Positions 19,274 to 28,718 of a stretch of DNA of 64,000 nucleotides are shown here, piece by piece. Position numbers and translations under genes: made by a program. The notes below the pieces were generated by a model. That model was not told the origin of the DNA, did no database searches, and saw nothing but the letters and a program-made list of their open reading frames with translations. Location of the stretch: positions 1-64,000 of the forward strand of contig NZ_CP043626.1 of NCBI RefSeq assembly GCF_008807415.1. The letters are read 5' to 3'. How positions within the stretch are numbered: position 1 is the first letter of the stretch; every line of letters begins with the position of its first letter. Source of the stretch: Pseudomonas denitrificans (nom. rej.) (GTDB lineage Bacteria > Pseudomonadota > Gammaproteobacteria > Pseudomonadales > Pseudomonadaceae).

Positions 19274-21322
19274 TCAGAAAGCCACTTTCACCCCCGCCTG
19301 GATACCGCGCCCGCCGGCCGGCACGCTGTCGCGCAGGATGGAGCTGGCGTAGCGCACGGTCTGGTTGGTCAGGTTCTCGCCCTTGACGAAGGCCAGCCAG
19401 CGGCTGTCGCCCAGGTCGAAGCGGTAGCCGACGCTGGCGCCGAGGGTGGTGTAGCCGTCGGTGCGCAGCTCGTTCTCCGGAACGCGGTTCTGGTCGGCGG
19501 CGTATTCCACGCCGACCCGTGCCTGCCATTGCTGCAGTTCCCACAGCAGCGCGCTGTTCAGGCGCAGCGGGGCGATGCGTGGCAGGGCTTCGCCGGTGTC
19601 CTTGTTCTTGGCGCGGGTGTAGTCGCCGGAAAGCTCCAGGTCGAAGCGGCCGTAGGGGCTGTCCAGCAGGTGGATGCGGTCCTGCGCCTCGACGCCGTAG
19701 AAGTCCGCTTTCACGCCGCTGTAGAGGTACTCGGGCAGTGCCTCGTCGTCGCCGGCATCCACCACTGCGCCTTCCTCGTCGCGGTAGCGCCCGCTGGCCA
19801 GCAGGCCGATGTAGTTGGAGAAGCGGCTGTAGAACACGCCGACGCTGCCCTTGTGGCGGCCGTTGTCGAAGCGCAGGGCGAGGTCGGTGGAAACGGCCTT
19901 TTCCTTGCTCGCGTCGGCGTCGCCCACTTCGAAGGTGCCGGTGGCGGCGTGGGCGCCGTTGGCGTACAGCTCGTAGAAGGTCGGTGCGCGTTCGGTGTAG
20001 GCCAGGGTGCCGGCCAGCGACCAGATCGGCGTCAGCTTGTAGACGGCACCGGTGGACAGGCTGCCGGCGGTGAAACTGCGCGAGCCGTCGTTCTCGGCGA
20101 AGCGCTCGTTGTCCTTGGCGTTGGGCTCGATGCGCGTGTGCTCGACGCGGCCGCCCAGGTTCAGCGCCAGGCGCTCGCTGGCCTGCCAGTTCTCGAGGAA
20201 GAACAGCGCGGCGCTGTCGGTCTCTGTGTGCGGCACGAAGGCTTCTTCCCCCAGCGCGGAGAAGCGGCTGTTGGCGACCTGCGCGCCGACCACGCCATCC
20301 AGCGGGCCGATGGGCTTGTGCCGCGCCTCGATGCGAGCCTCGTAGCCATCGTTCTTGAAGGTGGTGCCGGTCTCGCCGTCCTCGATTTCCTTGTGCTGGT
20401 ACTCGGTGTAGGCGGCGTCCAGCTTCACCGAGCTGAAAGGACCGTCGAGGTCGCGGATTTCCGAGGCGAAGGCGTAGCGGTCCTGCTGCATCTTCAGGCG
20501 CACGTCGTCTTCGGCGGGCGAGCCGTAGTTGCTGTCGTAGCCGCTGTAGGACAGGCCGGCATAGCCGTGATCCCAGTGGTAGCTGCCGCCGATGGCGCCG
20601 CTGTCCTGGCGCCCGTCGCTGTTGTTCACGCGGTGCTTCGCGTCATCGCCATCGATCTGGCGTTGACGTGCCGAATGGGCGTAGCCGGGGATGCGCAGGT
20701 CATTGAACTCGCGGGAGCCGGCGTCCAGGTGCAGGGCGAAGTTGCCGTCGCCGGCTTCCAGCGCGCCGGCGGCGCTGCGGGTGGTGTCCGAGCCGCCGTA
20801 GCGCAGCTCGCCCTGGCCGTGGATGCCGTCCACCGGTTCGCTGGGGATGCGGTTGTCGAAGCTGTTGACCACGCCGCCGATGGCATTGCCGCCGTAGAGC
20901 AGGGCGGCTGGGCCGCGCACCACTTCGATGCGCTCGACCACGTTGGGGTCTTCCGGCACGGCGTGGTCGTAGGACAGCGACGAGGCGTCCAGCGCGCCCA
21001 CGCCATTGCGCAGCAGGCGGATGCGGTCGCCGTCCATGCCGCGGATCACCGGGCGGCTGGCGCCGGGGCCGAACCAGGTGGAGGACACGCCCGGCGTGCC
21101 ATTGAGGGTTTCACCCAGGCTGCCTTTCTGCCGCAGGGTCAGCTCGTCGCCCCGCAGGACGCTGCTGGGGGCGGCTGGGGAGGCATCACCCAGCGGGTTG
21201 GCGGTGATCACCTGGGGCTCCAGTTCGGTGGGGGCGGCATCGGCCAGCGAGGGGGCGCCGGCGCACAGGGCGAGGCCCAGCGGTGCTAGACGCCAGCGCG
21301 GACGGGGAAGGGATGGGGGCAT
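19274..21322 (-). CDS. TonB-dependent outer-membrane receptor, ZnuD-like (zinc)
   Basis: A 682-residue receptor: signal peptide to about residue 29, a plug domain (LRQKGSLGETLNGTPGVSST, GPGASRPVIRGMDGDRIRLL, ERIEVVRGPAALLYGGNAIG) and a 22-strand-type barrel ending VKVAF with terminal Phe. The segment HWDHGYAGLSYSGYDSNYG with SPAEDDVRLKMQQDRY is typical of ZnuD-type zinc receptors, and PAO1 has a zinc-responsive receptor (PA0781) at this position. A Zur-like palindrome lies 97 bases upstream. No His-rich loop is obvious, so the metal is inferred from family and promoter. Confidence 0.88.
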   Translation of the reverse strand: MPPSLPRPRWRLAPLGLALCAGAPSLADAAPTELEPQVITANPLGDASPAAPSSVLRGDELTLRQKGSLGETLNGTPGVSSTWFGPGASRPVIRGMDGDRIRLLRNGVGALDASSLSYDHAVPEDPNVVERIEVVRGPAALLYGGNAIGGVVNSFDNRIPSEPVDGIHGQGELRYGGSDTTRSAAGALEAGDGNFALHLDAGSREFNDLRIPGYAHSARQRQIDGDDAKHRVNNSDGRQDSGAIGGSYHWDHGYAGLSYSGYDSNYGSPAEDDVRLKMQQDRYAFASEIRDLDGPFSSVKLDAAYTEYQHKEIEDGETGTTFKNDGYEARIEARHKPIGPLDGVVGAQVANSRFSALGEEAFVPHTETDSAALFFLENWQASERLALNLGGRVEHTRIEPNAKDNERFAENDGSRSFTAGSLSTGAVYKLTPIWSLAGTLAYTERAPTFYELYANGAHAATGTFEVGDADASKEKAVSTDLALRFDNGRHKGSVGVFYSRFSNYIGLLASGRYRDEEGAVVDAGDDEALPEYLYSGVKADFYGVEAQDRIHLLDSPYGRFDLELSGDYTRAKNKDTGEALPRIAPLRLNSALLWELQQWQARVGVEYAADQNRVPENELRTDGYTTLGASVGYRFDLGDSRWLAFVKGENLTNQTVRYASSILRDSVPAGGRGIQAGVKVAF

Positions 21323-21418
21323 GACGAACTCCTGGTTTTTCTTCTGGCAAAGCGAACCCCTCCCTCGTGGTCAGGGATGCGCCAGGCGGCGGAGGAGGGG
21401 AAATGGGAATGTGTTATT

Positions 21419-21433
21419 TGTTATAACATAACA
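21419..21433 (-). promoter_or_regulatory. Zur-type operator upstream of the ZnuD-like receptor
   Basis: TGTTATAACATAACA: perfect arms TGTTAT/ATAACA around a three-base centre, AT-rich in a GC-rich spacer. It fits the known Zur box core GTTATAnnnTAAC. It lies between the receptor (-) and the AraC gene (+), 97 bases from the receptor start; an extra half site GTTAT lies at 21413-21417. Regulation is inferred from the motif only. Confidence 0.72.
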
Positions 21434-21572
21434 TATCTGTCGGTTAGCAAGATTTTCCGGCTTAGATGCTTTAGTGCTTGCGAGCCCCTGGAGTTGCGCC
21501 CGGTTGCACCTGTGCGCTGGGCAGGCCCGGTCGAATCCCGTACCATGCTCAAAATTTGATCAGTCCAGCGCC

Positions 21573-22322
21573 ATGTTCGATACCCGCCTCGCCACGCTGT
21601 CCGACCAGACCGACCAGCACGCCCATGGCCATCACCAGTTGGTGTTGGCCCTGAGCGGCCGCGCGGAATTCGAGATCGGCGGCGCCGGTGGCGAGGTCTG
21701 CCGGATGCGCGCCTGCCTGGTGCCGGGCGATGTCGCCCACGAGTTCGCCGGGCTCGGCGACAACCGCATGCTGATCCTCGATCTGAACGAGGCCGGCACC
21801 GGCGAGCAGGATCGCGAGCTGCTGGCGCGGTTGTTCGAGGTGCCGCGCTACCCGACCCTGGATGCGGACTTCCAGCACCTGCTCAGCTACGCCGGCGCGG
21901 AGATCGCCCGCTACGGCGATGACCCATTGCTCGCCCGTGCCCTGGGCGGCGTGCTGCTGCGCGCGCTGCACCTGCGCCTGTTCGGCGAAGACCGTGCGCC
22001 GCGCAGCGGGCCGCTGGACCTGGAGCGGCTGGACGGCTATATCGGCGATCACCTGTCCCGGCGCATCACCGTGGCTGAACTGGCCCAGGTCGCCTGCCTG
22101 AGCCCCAGTCACTTCCATGCGCAGTTCAAGGATCGCGTCGGCCTCACGCCGCACCAGTACCTGCTGCGCCAGCGGCTCGACCGCGCCGCGCGCCTGCTGC
22201 GGGAAACCGACCTGCCGTTGGTCGGCGTGGCCGGCGAATGCGGCTTCTCCAGCCAGAGCGCGCTGACCACCGCGATGCGCCGATACCTCGGCTTGACCCC
22301 GGGCAGCCTGCGCCGCTGCTGA
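21573..22322 (+). CDS. AraC-family transcriptional regulator
   Basis: A 249-residue regulator starting MFDTRLATLSDQTDQHAHGH, with a cupin-like sensor (HHQLVLALSGRAEFEIGG, LVPGDVAHEFAG) and C-terminal helix-turn-helix (ITVAELAQVACLSPSHFHAQ, VGVAGECGFSSQSALTTAM). The open frame continues upstream to 21474, but the cupin fold begins at 21573. It is divergent from the zinc receptor and sits upstream of putP in the same direction, so it could be the proline-utilisation regulator PruR; this is inference from position. Confidence 0.85.
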   Translation: MFDTRLATLSDQTDQHAHGHHQLVLALSGRAEFEIGGAGGEVCRMRACLVPGDVAHEFAGLGDNRMLILDLNEAGTGEQDRELLARLFEVPRYPTLDADFQHLLSYAGAEIARYGDDPLLARALGGVLLRALHLRLFGEDRAPRSGPLDLERLDGYIGDHLSRRITVAELAQVACLSPSHFHAQFKDRVGLTPHQYLLRQRLDRAARLLRETDLPLVGVAGECGFSSQSALTTAMRRYLGLTPGSLRRC

Positions 22323-22428
22323 ATCCGCTAGCCTGCGCGTCCTGGATTGCTGATCGAACGGTCAGCTGCCGACCTTTGGGTGCTGGAGTCTTTTGCAAGA
22401 ACTCCAGAGCTTTCAGCAAGAAATTCGT

Positions 22429-22441
22429 TGGGTGCAACCCA
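22429..22441. promoter_or_regulatory. 13-base palindrome, candidate operator upstream of putP
   Basis: TGGGTGCAACCCA is a perfect inverted repeat (TGGGT, GCA, ACCCA). The core GGTGCAAC recurs 30 bases later in CCAAGGTGCAACCC. Paired sites at this spacing are common for AraC-type activators, but no regulator has been shown. Confidence 0.45.
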
Positions 22442-22470
22442 TAGAGTCCGCCCACCGCGTTGCTGGTGCT

Positions 22471-22481
22471 CCAAGGTGCAA
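22471..22481 (+). promoter_or_regulatory. CCAAGGTGCAA motif shared with the ProY-like permease promoter
   Basis: CCAAGGTGCAA here is the exact reverse complement of TTGCACCTTGG at 33171-33181, upstream of the ProY-like permease gene. Both genes are predicted to move proline or a related amino acid. A candidate shared operator. Confidence 0.4.
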
Positions 22482-23109
22482 CCCGGTCAAGCCAAGAACA
22501 ACAGCCAGCTCGATACGCGGGAGGGGCAGCATGCCCATCACCGGTTTTGTCTTTGCCTGTAGCGCGCCTGCACCTGGCTGCGCCACTCCCTCCACGGCCC
22601 GGTCCGCAGCGCCCGCCCGTGGTCCTGCGCCGTCCGCCCTCGGACCAGCGGCGCCATTCGCTTCGATGCTTTCTGTACAATCCGCGCCCTCGCGCACCGG
22701 CTACCCCCTGCCGCACCTCCATGCGCGCGTGAACCCAGTTTCGAATCGCTCCGGCAAGCAGTGCTGCCCGTCCACGGGACGGCGCGCCAGGTATTGCCGC
22801 AGTGCTGGCGCCCGTTCCGGCGCCTGATGGATCACCGGGCCCAGCCCGGGAAACGGCCCGCACCTCGCTTACCGGCGAAGGCGGGACGGAGGTCGCCGTG
22901 GTGAGACGGTGGCTGCAGGAAGACGCCAGCAAGGACGAGGGCGTGCCTGCGTCGGGATGCGTAGCGGTTCGGTGCCGGTTTGGTGCCACGCGCAACCCGG
23001 TTTGCCTGTGAGCAAGCGCTAACCGGTCGGCGTCAACCACGCCGGCTGCCAGTCAAGGGGCCGCGATACCCCGCGGTCCCGGATAAAAACAAGCTGTAGG
23101 GGAGTCCCC

Positions 23110-24627
23110 ATGAGCGTCAACACGCCAACACTGATCACCTTCGTGATCTACATCGCGGCCATGGTTCTGATCGGCCTGGCTGCCTATCGTTCGACCAACA
23201 ACTTCTCCGACTACATCCTCGGTGGCCGCAGCCTCGGCAGCTTCGTCACCGCGCTGTCGGCCGGTGCCTCGGACATGAGCGGCTGGCTGCTGATGGGTCT
23301 GCCGGGCGCCATCTACCTGTCGGGCATCTCGGAAAGCTGGATCGCCATTGGCCTGATCTGCGGCGCCTACCTGAACTGGCTGTTCGTCGCCGGTCGCCTG
23401 CGTGTGCACACCGAGCACAACGGCAACGCCCTGACGCTGCCGGACTATTTCAGCACCCGCTTCGAGGACAACAGCCGCATCCTGCGCGTCATCTCCGCGC
23501 TGGTGATCCTGGTGTTCTTCACCATCTACTGCGCCTCCGGCATCGTCGCCGGCGCCCGCCTGTTCGAAAGCACCTTCGGCATGTCCTACGAGACCGCCCT
23601 GTGGGCCGGTGCCGCCGCGACCATCGCCTACACCTTCGTTGGTGGCTTCCTGGCGGTGAGCTGGACCGACACCGTGCAGGCTTCGCTGATGATCTTCGCG
23701 CTGATCCTCACGCCGATCTTCGTGCTGCTCGCCACCGGCGGTATCGACCCGGCCTTCGCCGCCATCGAGCTGAAGGACGCCGCCAACTTCGACATGTTCA
23801 AGGGCGCTTCCTTCGTCGGCGTACTGTCGCTGATGGCCTGGGGCCTGGGCTACTTCGGCCAGCCGCACATCCTGGCGCGTTTCATGGCCGCTGATTCGGT
23901 GAAGTCGATCCCGGCTGCCCGCCGCATCTCCATGGCCTGGATGATCCTCTGCCTGGGCGGCGCCGTGGCCGTCGGCTTCTTCGGCATCGCCTACTTCCAG
24001 GCGCACCCGGAGCAGGCTGGCGCCGTGGGCGAGAACCACGAGCGCATCTTCATCGAGCTGGCGAAGATCCTCTTCAACCCGTGGATCGCCGGCATCCTGC
24101 TGTCCGCCATCCTCGCCGCGGTGATGAGCACCCTGAGCTGCCAGCTGCTGGTGTGCTCCTCGGCGCTGACCGAAGACTTCTACAAGGCCTTCCTGCGCAA
24201 GAACGCCAGCCAGCTGGAGCTGGTGTGGGTCGGTCGTGCCATGGTGCTGCTGGTGGCGCTGGTGTCCATCGCCCTGGCCGCCAACCCGGAAAACCGCGTC
24301 CTGGGCCTGGTGTCCTACGCTTGGGCCGGCTTCGGCGCCGCCTTCGGTCCGCTGGTGCTGTTCTCCGTGCTGTGGAAGGGCATGACCCGCAACGGCGCGC
24401 TGGCCGGCATCATCGTCGGTGCGGTCACCGTGATCGTCTGGAAGCAGTTCGGCTGGCTCGGCCTGTACGAGATCATCCCGGGCTTCATCCTCTCCAGCGT
24501 TTCCATCGTGGTCTTCAGCCTGCTCGGCTCCGCGCCGTCCAAGGCGATGATCCAGCGCTTCGAGGAAGCCGAGGCGGAATACGCCGAAGCCACTCAGTCG
24601 ACCGGCACTGCCGTGACCAGCCGCTGA
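23110..24627 (+). CDS. putP: sodium/proline symporter PutP
   Basis: A 505-residue member of the solute:sodium symporter family with about 13 membrane helices. Hallmarks: SDYILGGRSLGSFVTALSAG, ASDMSGWLLMGLPGAIY at the Na+ and proline sites, GALVYSF-like helix AAATIAYTFVGGFLAVSWTD, and AILAAVMSTLSCQLLVCSSA. It imports proline with Na+ for catabolism or osmoprotection. A GGGGAG ribosome site precedes ATG. Usually paired with putA, which is not present here. A strong terminator follows. Confidence 0.95.
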   Translation: MSVNTPTLITFVIYIAAMVLIGLAAYRSTNNFSDYILGGRSLGSFVTALSAGASDMSGWLLMGLPGAIYLSGISESWIAIGLICGAYLNWLFVAGRLRVHTEHNGNALTLPDYFSTRFEDNSRILRVISALVILVFFTIYCASGIVAGARLFESTFGMSYETALWAGAAATIAYTFVGGFLAVSWTDTVQASLMIFALILTPIFVLLATGGIDPAFAAIELKDAANFDMFKGASFVGVLSLMAWGLGYFGQPHILARFMAADSVKSIPAARRISMAWMILCLGGAVAVGFFGIAYFQAHPEQAGAVGENHERIFIELAKILFNPWIAGILLSAILAAVMSTLSCQLLVCSSALTEDFYKAFLRKNASQLELVWVGRAMVLLVALVSIALAANPENRVLGLVSYAWAGFGAAFGPLVLFSVLWKGMTRNGALAGIIVGAVTVIVWKQFGWLGLYEIIPGFILSSVSIVVFSLLGSAPSKAMIQRFEEAEAEYAEATQSTGTAVTSR

Positions 24628-24641
24628 GTCTTCGCTGAATG

Positions 24642-24679
24642 AAAAAGGCCGCGCTCCGTGAGGGGCGCGGCCTTTTTCG
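24642..24679 (+). terminator. rho-independent terminator after putP
   Basis: GAAAAAGGCCGCGCTCC pairs with GGGGCGCGGCCTTTTTC around a GTGA loop, 15 bases after the putP stop. The A and T tracts make it bidirectional, serving sotB on the minus strand as well. Confidence 0.92.
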
Positions 24680-24723
24680 TTGGGGTGTCCGGTGATGTGT
24701 TTCGCGCTGACCGGATGCGCTCT

Positions 24724-24740
24724 TGTAGGATGGGTGGAGC
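24724..24740. repeat. solitary arm of the GTAGGATGG hairpin repeat
   Basis: TGTAGGATGGGTGGAGC matches the outer arm of the repeats at 14793 and 35412, but the rest of the element is missing. A decayed copy between putP and sotB. Confidence 0.7.
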
Positions 24741-24759
24741 TCCCTGGAGCGTTGGAGTG

Positions 24760-25956
24760 TCAGCTGGATGCGTGCCCGCCGCTCATCGCCGCCGCAAAGC
24801 GCCAGCAGGCGAACAGGCACAGCAGCAGGCCGACCACCGCCAGCGCGCCGCCGACATAGCCGATCCATTCCAGCCCCATGCCTACCGCCACGCGGCTGCC
24901 CAGCAACGCGCCGCCGCCGATGCCGACGTTGTACAGGCCGGAGAACATCGCCATGGCCACGTCGGTGGCATCATGGGCCAGTTGCAGCACCTTGGCCTGC
25001 AGCGCCAGGCCGAAGCAGAGGATCGCCGCGCCCCAGAACAGGCTCAGCCCCAGCAATGCCGTGGGCGAATGGGCCAGCGGCATCAGCAGCAGGAGCGAGC
25101 CGCCGAGCACGGCGATGGCCAGGCACGGGAAGGCGCGGGGGAAACGCTCGCTGTAGCGGCTGAAGAGGATCGAGCCGAACATCCCGGCGCCGCCGAACAG
25201 CAGCAGGAGCAGGGTGGTCTTGTGGCTGTCCAGTGCGGCGACCTCGCGGGCGAACGGCTCGATGTAGCTGTAGGCGGTGAACTGCGCAGTGATCACCAGC
25301 ACGGTGAGTACGTACATCGACACCAGCGCCGGGCGGCGCAACAGCAGCGGCAGGCTGCGCAGCGAGCCGGAGTTCTGGCTCGGCAGCAGCGGCAGCGCGC
25401 GGGCCAGCCAGAGCACCACGACCACCGAGACGCCGGCAATCGCCAGGAAGGTGGTGCGCCAGCCCATCGCTTCGCCCAGCACGCGGCCCAGCGGGATGCC
25501 CAGCACCATCGCCAGGATGGTCCCGGTGGCCAGCAGGCCGAGGGCTTTCGCCTGTTGGCCCGGCGGCGCCACACGCACCGCGAGCGACGCGGTGATCGAC
25601 CAGAACACCGCGTGGGCGAAGGCGATGCCGAAGCGGCTGATCATCAGCACCGTGAAGTTCCAGGCGAAGCCCGAGAGCACGTGGCTGACGATGAACAGGC
25701 AGAAGATCACCACCAGCAGGCGCCGGCGTTCCATGTTGCGGGTCAGCTGCATCAGCGGCAGCGAGGCCAGCGACACGACCCAGGCGTAGAGCGTGAGCAT
25801 CAGCCCGGTCTGTTCGGGACGCATGTCGAAGCTCGCGCCGATGTCGCTGAGCAGGCCCACCGGGACGAACTCGGTGGTGTTGAAGATGAAGGCGGCGATG
25901 GCCAGGGCAATGACGTTCAGCCAACTGCCGGAGCGGGTTTCTTGCTCGGGGGTCAT
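24760..25956 (-). CDS. sotB: major facilitator sugar/drug efflux transporter, SotB (YdeA) type
   Basis: A 398-residue, 12-helix DHA1-type exporter. The start [19 protein letters not shown], the MFS motif [31 protein letters not shown] and [19 protein letters not shown] are close to E. coli SotB, which exports arabinose and IPTG-like sugars; here the substrate is unknown. A LysR gene is 160 bases upstream on the same strand. PAO1 has a transporter in the same neighbourhood (PA0786). Confidence 0.87.
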   Translation of the reverse strand: MTPEQETRSGSWLNVIALAIAAFIFNTTEFVPVGLLSDIGASFDMRPEQTGLMLTLYAWVVSLASLPLMQLTRNMERRRLLVVIFCLFIVSHVLSGFAWNFTVLMISRFGIAFAHAVFWSITASLAVRVAPPGQQAKALGLLATGTILAMVLGIPLGRVLGEAMGWRTTFLAIAGVSVVVVLWLARALPLLPSQNSGSLRSLPLLLRRPALVSMYVLTVLVITAQFTAYSYIEPFAREVAALDSHKTTLLLLLFGGAGMFGSILFSRYSERFPRAFPCLAIAVLGGSLLLLMPLAHSPTALLGLSLFWGAAILCFGLALQAKVLQLAHDATDVAMAMFSGLYNVGIGGGALLGSRVAVGMGLEWIGYVGGALAVVGLLLCLFACWRFAAAMSGGHASS

Positions 25957-26115
25957 GGGAATCCTGAGGTGAAGTGGGGCTCAGGCCGTGCCTGCGGATC
26001 ACGCGAAAGGCGTGTCCCTGGCAAAGAAGAATTGTTGTTGCGGCGGGCCTGATTCTACCCACGGGTTGCCCATCGCGCACGGCGAATGCCGCCCTGCGCG
26101 GGCGCAGCGGCAGGC

Positions 26116-27030
26116 TCAGGCGGCGTTGTCGATCAGCGGGTCGGCGGCTTGCGCGGCTTCCTCGGCCAGCCAGTCGAGGAACGCGCGCACCGGCGGGTGG
26201 CGCTCGCGGCCCGGCACGCAGAGCGCGGTGTAGCTGGCGCCGGGCACGTTGATTTCCGGGCGGTAGGGCACCAGCAGGCCTTTCTCCACGCTCTCGGACA
26301 CCAGCAGCGAACTGGCCAGCACCAGCCCCTGCCCGGCGATGGCCGCCTGCAGGGCGTAGAACTCCTCGTCGTATTCGCGCTGCACTGCCTGGGCCAGCAG
26401 GCATTGCTCGCCGGCCACCTGGCACCAGGCCTTCCAGCCGCGCTCGTAGAGCTCGGAGTTGTGCCAGCGCACGCTGATCATCTCCGCTACTTCCACGTCG
26501 GCGGTGGCCACCAGTGCCGGCGCGCCATAGACGGCGAAGCGCTCCGCCAGCAGGAACTGGCTGTGCATGCGCGGGTAGTCGCCGAAGCCGTAGCGGATCG
26601 CCAGGTCGACGCTGGCGTCCTGCTGCAGGTCGAGCAGTTCGCACTGGCTGTCCAGGCGCAGGCGGATGTGCGGGTAGCGCGCGTAGAAGCGCCCCAGGCG
26701 CGGCACCAGCCACAGCGCGGCGAAGGCCGGGGTGGTGGAGATCGTCAGGCTGCTGGCGCTGCGCTGCGGGCGCAGGCTGTCCACCGATTGCGATACCTCC
26801 AGTAGCGCGCCATGCAGGCTGCGGAACAGCCGCTCACCGGCTTCGGTCAGGCGCACCTGGCGTGGCAGGCGCTCGAACAGCGGCAGGCCCAACCATTCCT
26901 CCAGCGCGCGCACCTGGTGGGACACCGCCGTGGGCGTGACGGCGAGCTCCTGGGCGGCGGCCTTGAAGCTCAGCTGGCGCGCGGCGGATTCGAAGGTGCG
27001 CAGGGCGGGAAGCGGCAGGTTGGCGAACAT
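26116..27030 (-). CDS. LysR-family transcriptional regulator, GcvA-like
   Basis: A 304-residue LysR protein. I choose the ATG at 27030 because GGAG lies at the right spacing and [20 protein letters not shown] fits GcvA-like proteins; an ATG at 27042 has no ribosome site. Helix-turn-helix: [20 protein letters not shown]; the co-inducer domain follows from about residue 90 ([19 protein letters not shown]). Divergent from azoR, the likely target, as in PA0784/PA0785 of PAO1. Confidence 0.9.
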   Translation of the reverse strand: MFANLPLPALRTFESAARQLSFKAAAQELAVTPTAVSHQVRALEEWLGLPLFERLPRQVRLTEAGERLFRSLHGALLEVSQSVDSLRPQRSASSLTISTTPAFAALWLVPRLGRFYARYPHIRLRLDSQCELLDLQQDASVDLAIRYGFGDYPRMHSQFLLAERFAVYGAPALVATADVEVAEMISVRWHNSELYERGWKAWCQVAGEQCLLAQAVQREYDEEFYALQAAIAGQGLVLASSLLVSESVEKGLLVPYRPEINVPGASYTALCVPGRERHPPVRAFLDWLAEEAAQAADPLIDNAA

Positions 27031-27169
27031 GGTGCGCTCCATGGATGAGTTGAATTCATCTGGAAGGAAATCCCCTCAGTTGTCCGGCAATACGGCTGGA
27101 AATAGCTTAGGCGGCAACAGGAGGCCAATCAGGGCTTCCGCAGTGTACACCTTCAGCAAGGAACGACAG

Positions 27170-27808
27170 ATGAACAGGATTCTCGCCATTCACGCCAGCC
27201 CCCGCGCCGACCGCTCGCATTCCCGTCGCCTGGCCGAGGGCTTTCTCGCCGCGCTGCCGCAGGCGCAACTCACCCGCCGCGAGGTCGGCCGTGCCGATCT
27301 GCCCCACGTCAGCGAAGGCTTCATCGCCGCCGCCTTCCACCCGCAGCGAGAGCATCGCCCGGCCGAGTTGCAGGCCGAGCTGGCGCTGAGCGAGGAGCTG
27401 GTGAATGAACTGCTCGCCCACGACCTGCTGGTGATCTCCACGCCCATGTACAACTTCAGCGTGCCCAGCGGGCTGAAGGCCTGGGTCGACCAGATCGTCC
27501 GCATCGGCCGCACCTTCGACCTGCACCTGAAGGACGGGGAGGCGGAATACGAACCGCTGCTCAAGGGGCGCAAGGCGCTGATCGTTACCAGCCGCGGCGG
27601 CGCCGGCATGGGGCCGGGCGGCGAGCTGGAATGGATGAACCACGCCGATACCTGGCTGCGTGTGGCGCTGGGTTTCCTCGGCATCGAGGACGTGCAGGTG
27701 ATCGCCGCGGAGGGCGAGGAGGGCAATCCCGAAGCCTTCCGCGCTTCCTATCAACAGGCCGAGCAGGCCCTGGCCGATCTCGCCGAGAGCGAGTGGGCGC
27801 GTGCGTGA
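27170..27808 (+). CDS. azoR: FMN-dependent NADH-azoreductase (AzoR/AcpD)
   Basis: A 212-residue flavodoxin-fold reductase of azo dyes and quinones. The FMN phosphate loop is [17 protein letters not shown] and the flavin-contact motif [12 protein letters not shown] is at 92-103, with [11 protein letters not shown] near 145. A GTTCCTTGC-flanked AAGGAACG ribosome site precedes the ATG. Its stop overlaps the ATG of the SMR gene. The divergent LysR regulator probably controls it. Confidence 0.92.
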   Translation: MNRILAIHASPRADRSHSRRLAEGFLAALPQAQLTRREVGRADLPHVSEGFIAAAFHPQREHRPAELQAELALSEELVNELLAHDLLVISTPMYNFSVPSGLKAWVDQIVRIGRTFDLHLKDGEAEYEPLLKGRKALIVTSRGGAGMGPGGELEWMNHADTWLRVALGFLGIEDVQVIAAEGEEGNPEAFRASYQQAEQALADLAESEWARA

Positions 27809-28116
27809 TGGCCTGGGCGATGCTGATGGTGGCGGCGGTGTTCGAGGTGATGTTCGCGGTGTCGATGAAGTACGCCGAAGGCTTCACCCGACCGCTGCCG
27901 ACCGTGGTGACGGTGGTCGCGGTGATCGGCGGGATCTTCTTCCTCACCCTGGCGATGCGCCAGTTGCCGGTGAGCATCGCCTATCCGGTCTGGACGGCCA
28001 TCGGCACGCTGGGGACGGTATTCTTCGGCTTCGTCCTGCTGGGCGAGGCGCTGACCCTGACCAAGCTGGCGTCGGTCGTCCTGATCGTGGCGGGCGTGGC
28101 CGGGTTGCGGGCCTGA
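27808..28116 (+). CDS. small multidrug resistance (SMR) family transporter
   Basis: A 102-residue, four-helix protein with the conserved membrane Glu in VAAVFEVMFAVSMKYAEGF (E13) and the helix AYPVWTAIGTLGTVFFGFVLLGE. The KYAEGFTRPLPT segment resembles the Gdx/SugE guanidinium branch more than EmrE, but the subclass cannot be settled by eye. ATG overlaps the azoR stop (ATGA), so it is translated from the azoR transcript; the azoR-SMR pairing suggests a xenobiotic-response unit. Confidence 0.87.
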   Translation: MAWAMLMVAAVFEVMFAVSMKYAEGFTRPLPTVVTVVAVIGGIFFLTLAMRQLPVSIAYPVWTAIGTLGTVFFGFVLLGEALTLTKLASVVLIVAGVAGLRA

Positions 28117-28175
28117 TCGCCTGTGGCTGATGCTTGATGGTAAGGTGCCGCGCATTCTCCACGACGGCACCGAAG

Positions 28176-28397
28176 ATGAACGACAAACCGAAGAACCCGC
28201 TGCATGGCGTGACCCTGGAAGCCATCCTCAACCAGCTGGTGGCGCAGTACGGCTGGGACGGACTGGCCAAGCGCATCGACGTGCGCTGCTTCAAGAACGA
28301 CCCGAGCATCAAGTCCAGCCTGACCTTCCTGCGCCGCACGCCGTGGGCGCGGGAGCAGGTCGAGGCGCTGTACGTGAAGAGCGTGCAGAAGAACTGA
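28176..28397 (+). CDS. VF530-family (DUF2132) DNA-binding protein
   Basis: A 73-residue protein: [20 protein letters not shown], then [39 protein letters not shown] and VEALYV. This is the compact VF530 fold, found widely as a small stand-alone protein and annotated as DNA-binding from structure. Its physiological role is unknown. Preceded by a 59-base spacer from the SMR gene and followed by a repeat island. Confidence 0.85.
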   Translation: MNDKPKNPLHGVTLEAILNQLVAQYGWDGLAKRIDVRCFKNDPSIKSSLTFLRRTPWAREQVEALYVKSVQKN

Positions 28398-28409
28398 TGG
28401 CGGGGCGTA

Positions 28410-28482
28410 TGTAGGAGCGGACTTCGTCCGCGATTGGCCCGCCTCGCGCCTGAAACCATCGCGGACGGAGTCCGCTCCTACG
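28410..28482. repeat. REP pair in inverted orientation (BIME-like)
   Basis: TGTAGGAGCGGACTTCGTCC and its inverted partner (GGACGGAGTCCGCTCCTAC) flank about 30 bases. This is the Pseudomonas GTAGGAGC REP family, usually mobilised by RAYT transposases encoded elsewhere. Confidence 0.88.
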
Positions 28483-28511
28483 GTTCAGGGATGTATCGGC
28501 GCCTGGGCTTT

Positions 28512-28546
28512 CCCCTCACCCCAGCCCTCTCCCCGAGGAGAGGGGG
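28512..28546. repeat. CCCTCTCCC-type hairpin, copy A
   Basis: CCCTCACCCCAGCCCTCTCC followed by GAGGAGAGGGGG. The same unit appears inverted at 28719-28754 (GGGAGAGGGGCAGGGTGAGG), so the pair brackets the palindrome at 28582. Confidence 0.8.
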
Positions 28547-28581
28547 CCGTCCGGCGCGGCGGATATGAATGAAGCCAGGAT

Positions 28582-28659
28582 CGTAGGGCGCATAACGCGC
28601 CAGCGTTATCCGCCGTCGTGGTATCGGCGGATAACCCGTTCCGGGTTATTCGCCCTACG
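28582..28659. repeat. four-way-junction palindromic repeat, copy 2
   Basis: Outer arms CGTAGGGCGCATAAC and GTTATTCGCCCTACG, inner stem GTTATCCGCC/GGCGGATAAC and side hairpin CCCGTTCCGGG. Reverse orientation relative to copies 1 and 4. Confidence 0.9.
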
Positions 28660-28718
28660 TACTGAATGCAAACCGAGTCAGCCGGCTAGCGCAGCAATGC
28701 CAGAGCGCTCGGAACAGT

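Larger units (their letters stand above)
22323..23109. other. 787-base region upstream of putP without a convincing gene
   Basis: Short frames occur here but none has a family signature, ribosome site or normal codon pattern. In PAO1 the large putA gene precedes putP; nothing resembling PutA was found in these bases. The first 170 bases contain a palindrome (22429-22441) and a related motif (22471-22481) that look regulatory. The remainder is GC-rich. It may be a long promoter region or the scar of a deletion or misassembly. Confidence 0.6.

Noticed and set aside
19010..21289. A 759-residue plus-strand frame opposite the zinc receptor
   Set aside because: Antisense shadow rich in Ala/Val/Gly with no motifs; it also overruns the ATPase gene.
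22393..22827. A 144-residue frame upstream of putP
   Set aside because: Ser/Pro/Arg/Ala-rich, no ribosome site, no recognisable fold, overlapping frames look equally random.
24658..26052. A 464-residue plus-strand frame opposite sotB
   Set aside because: Gln/His/Arg-rich antisense of a membrane transporter, which is the expected mirror of hydrophobic codons.
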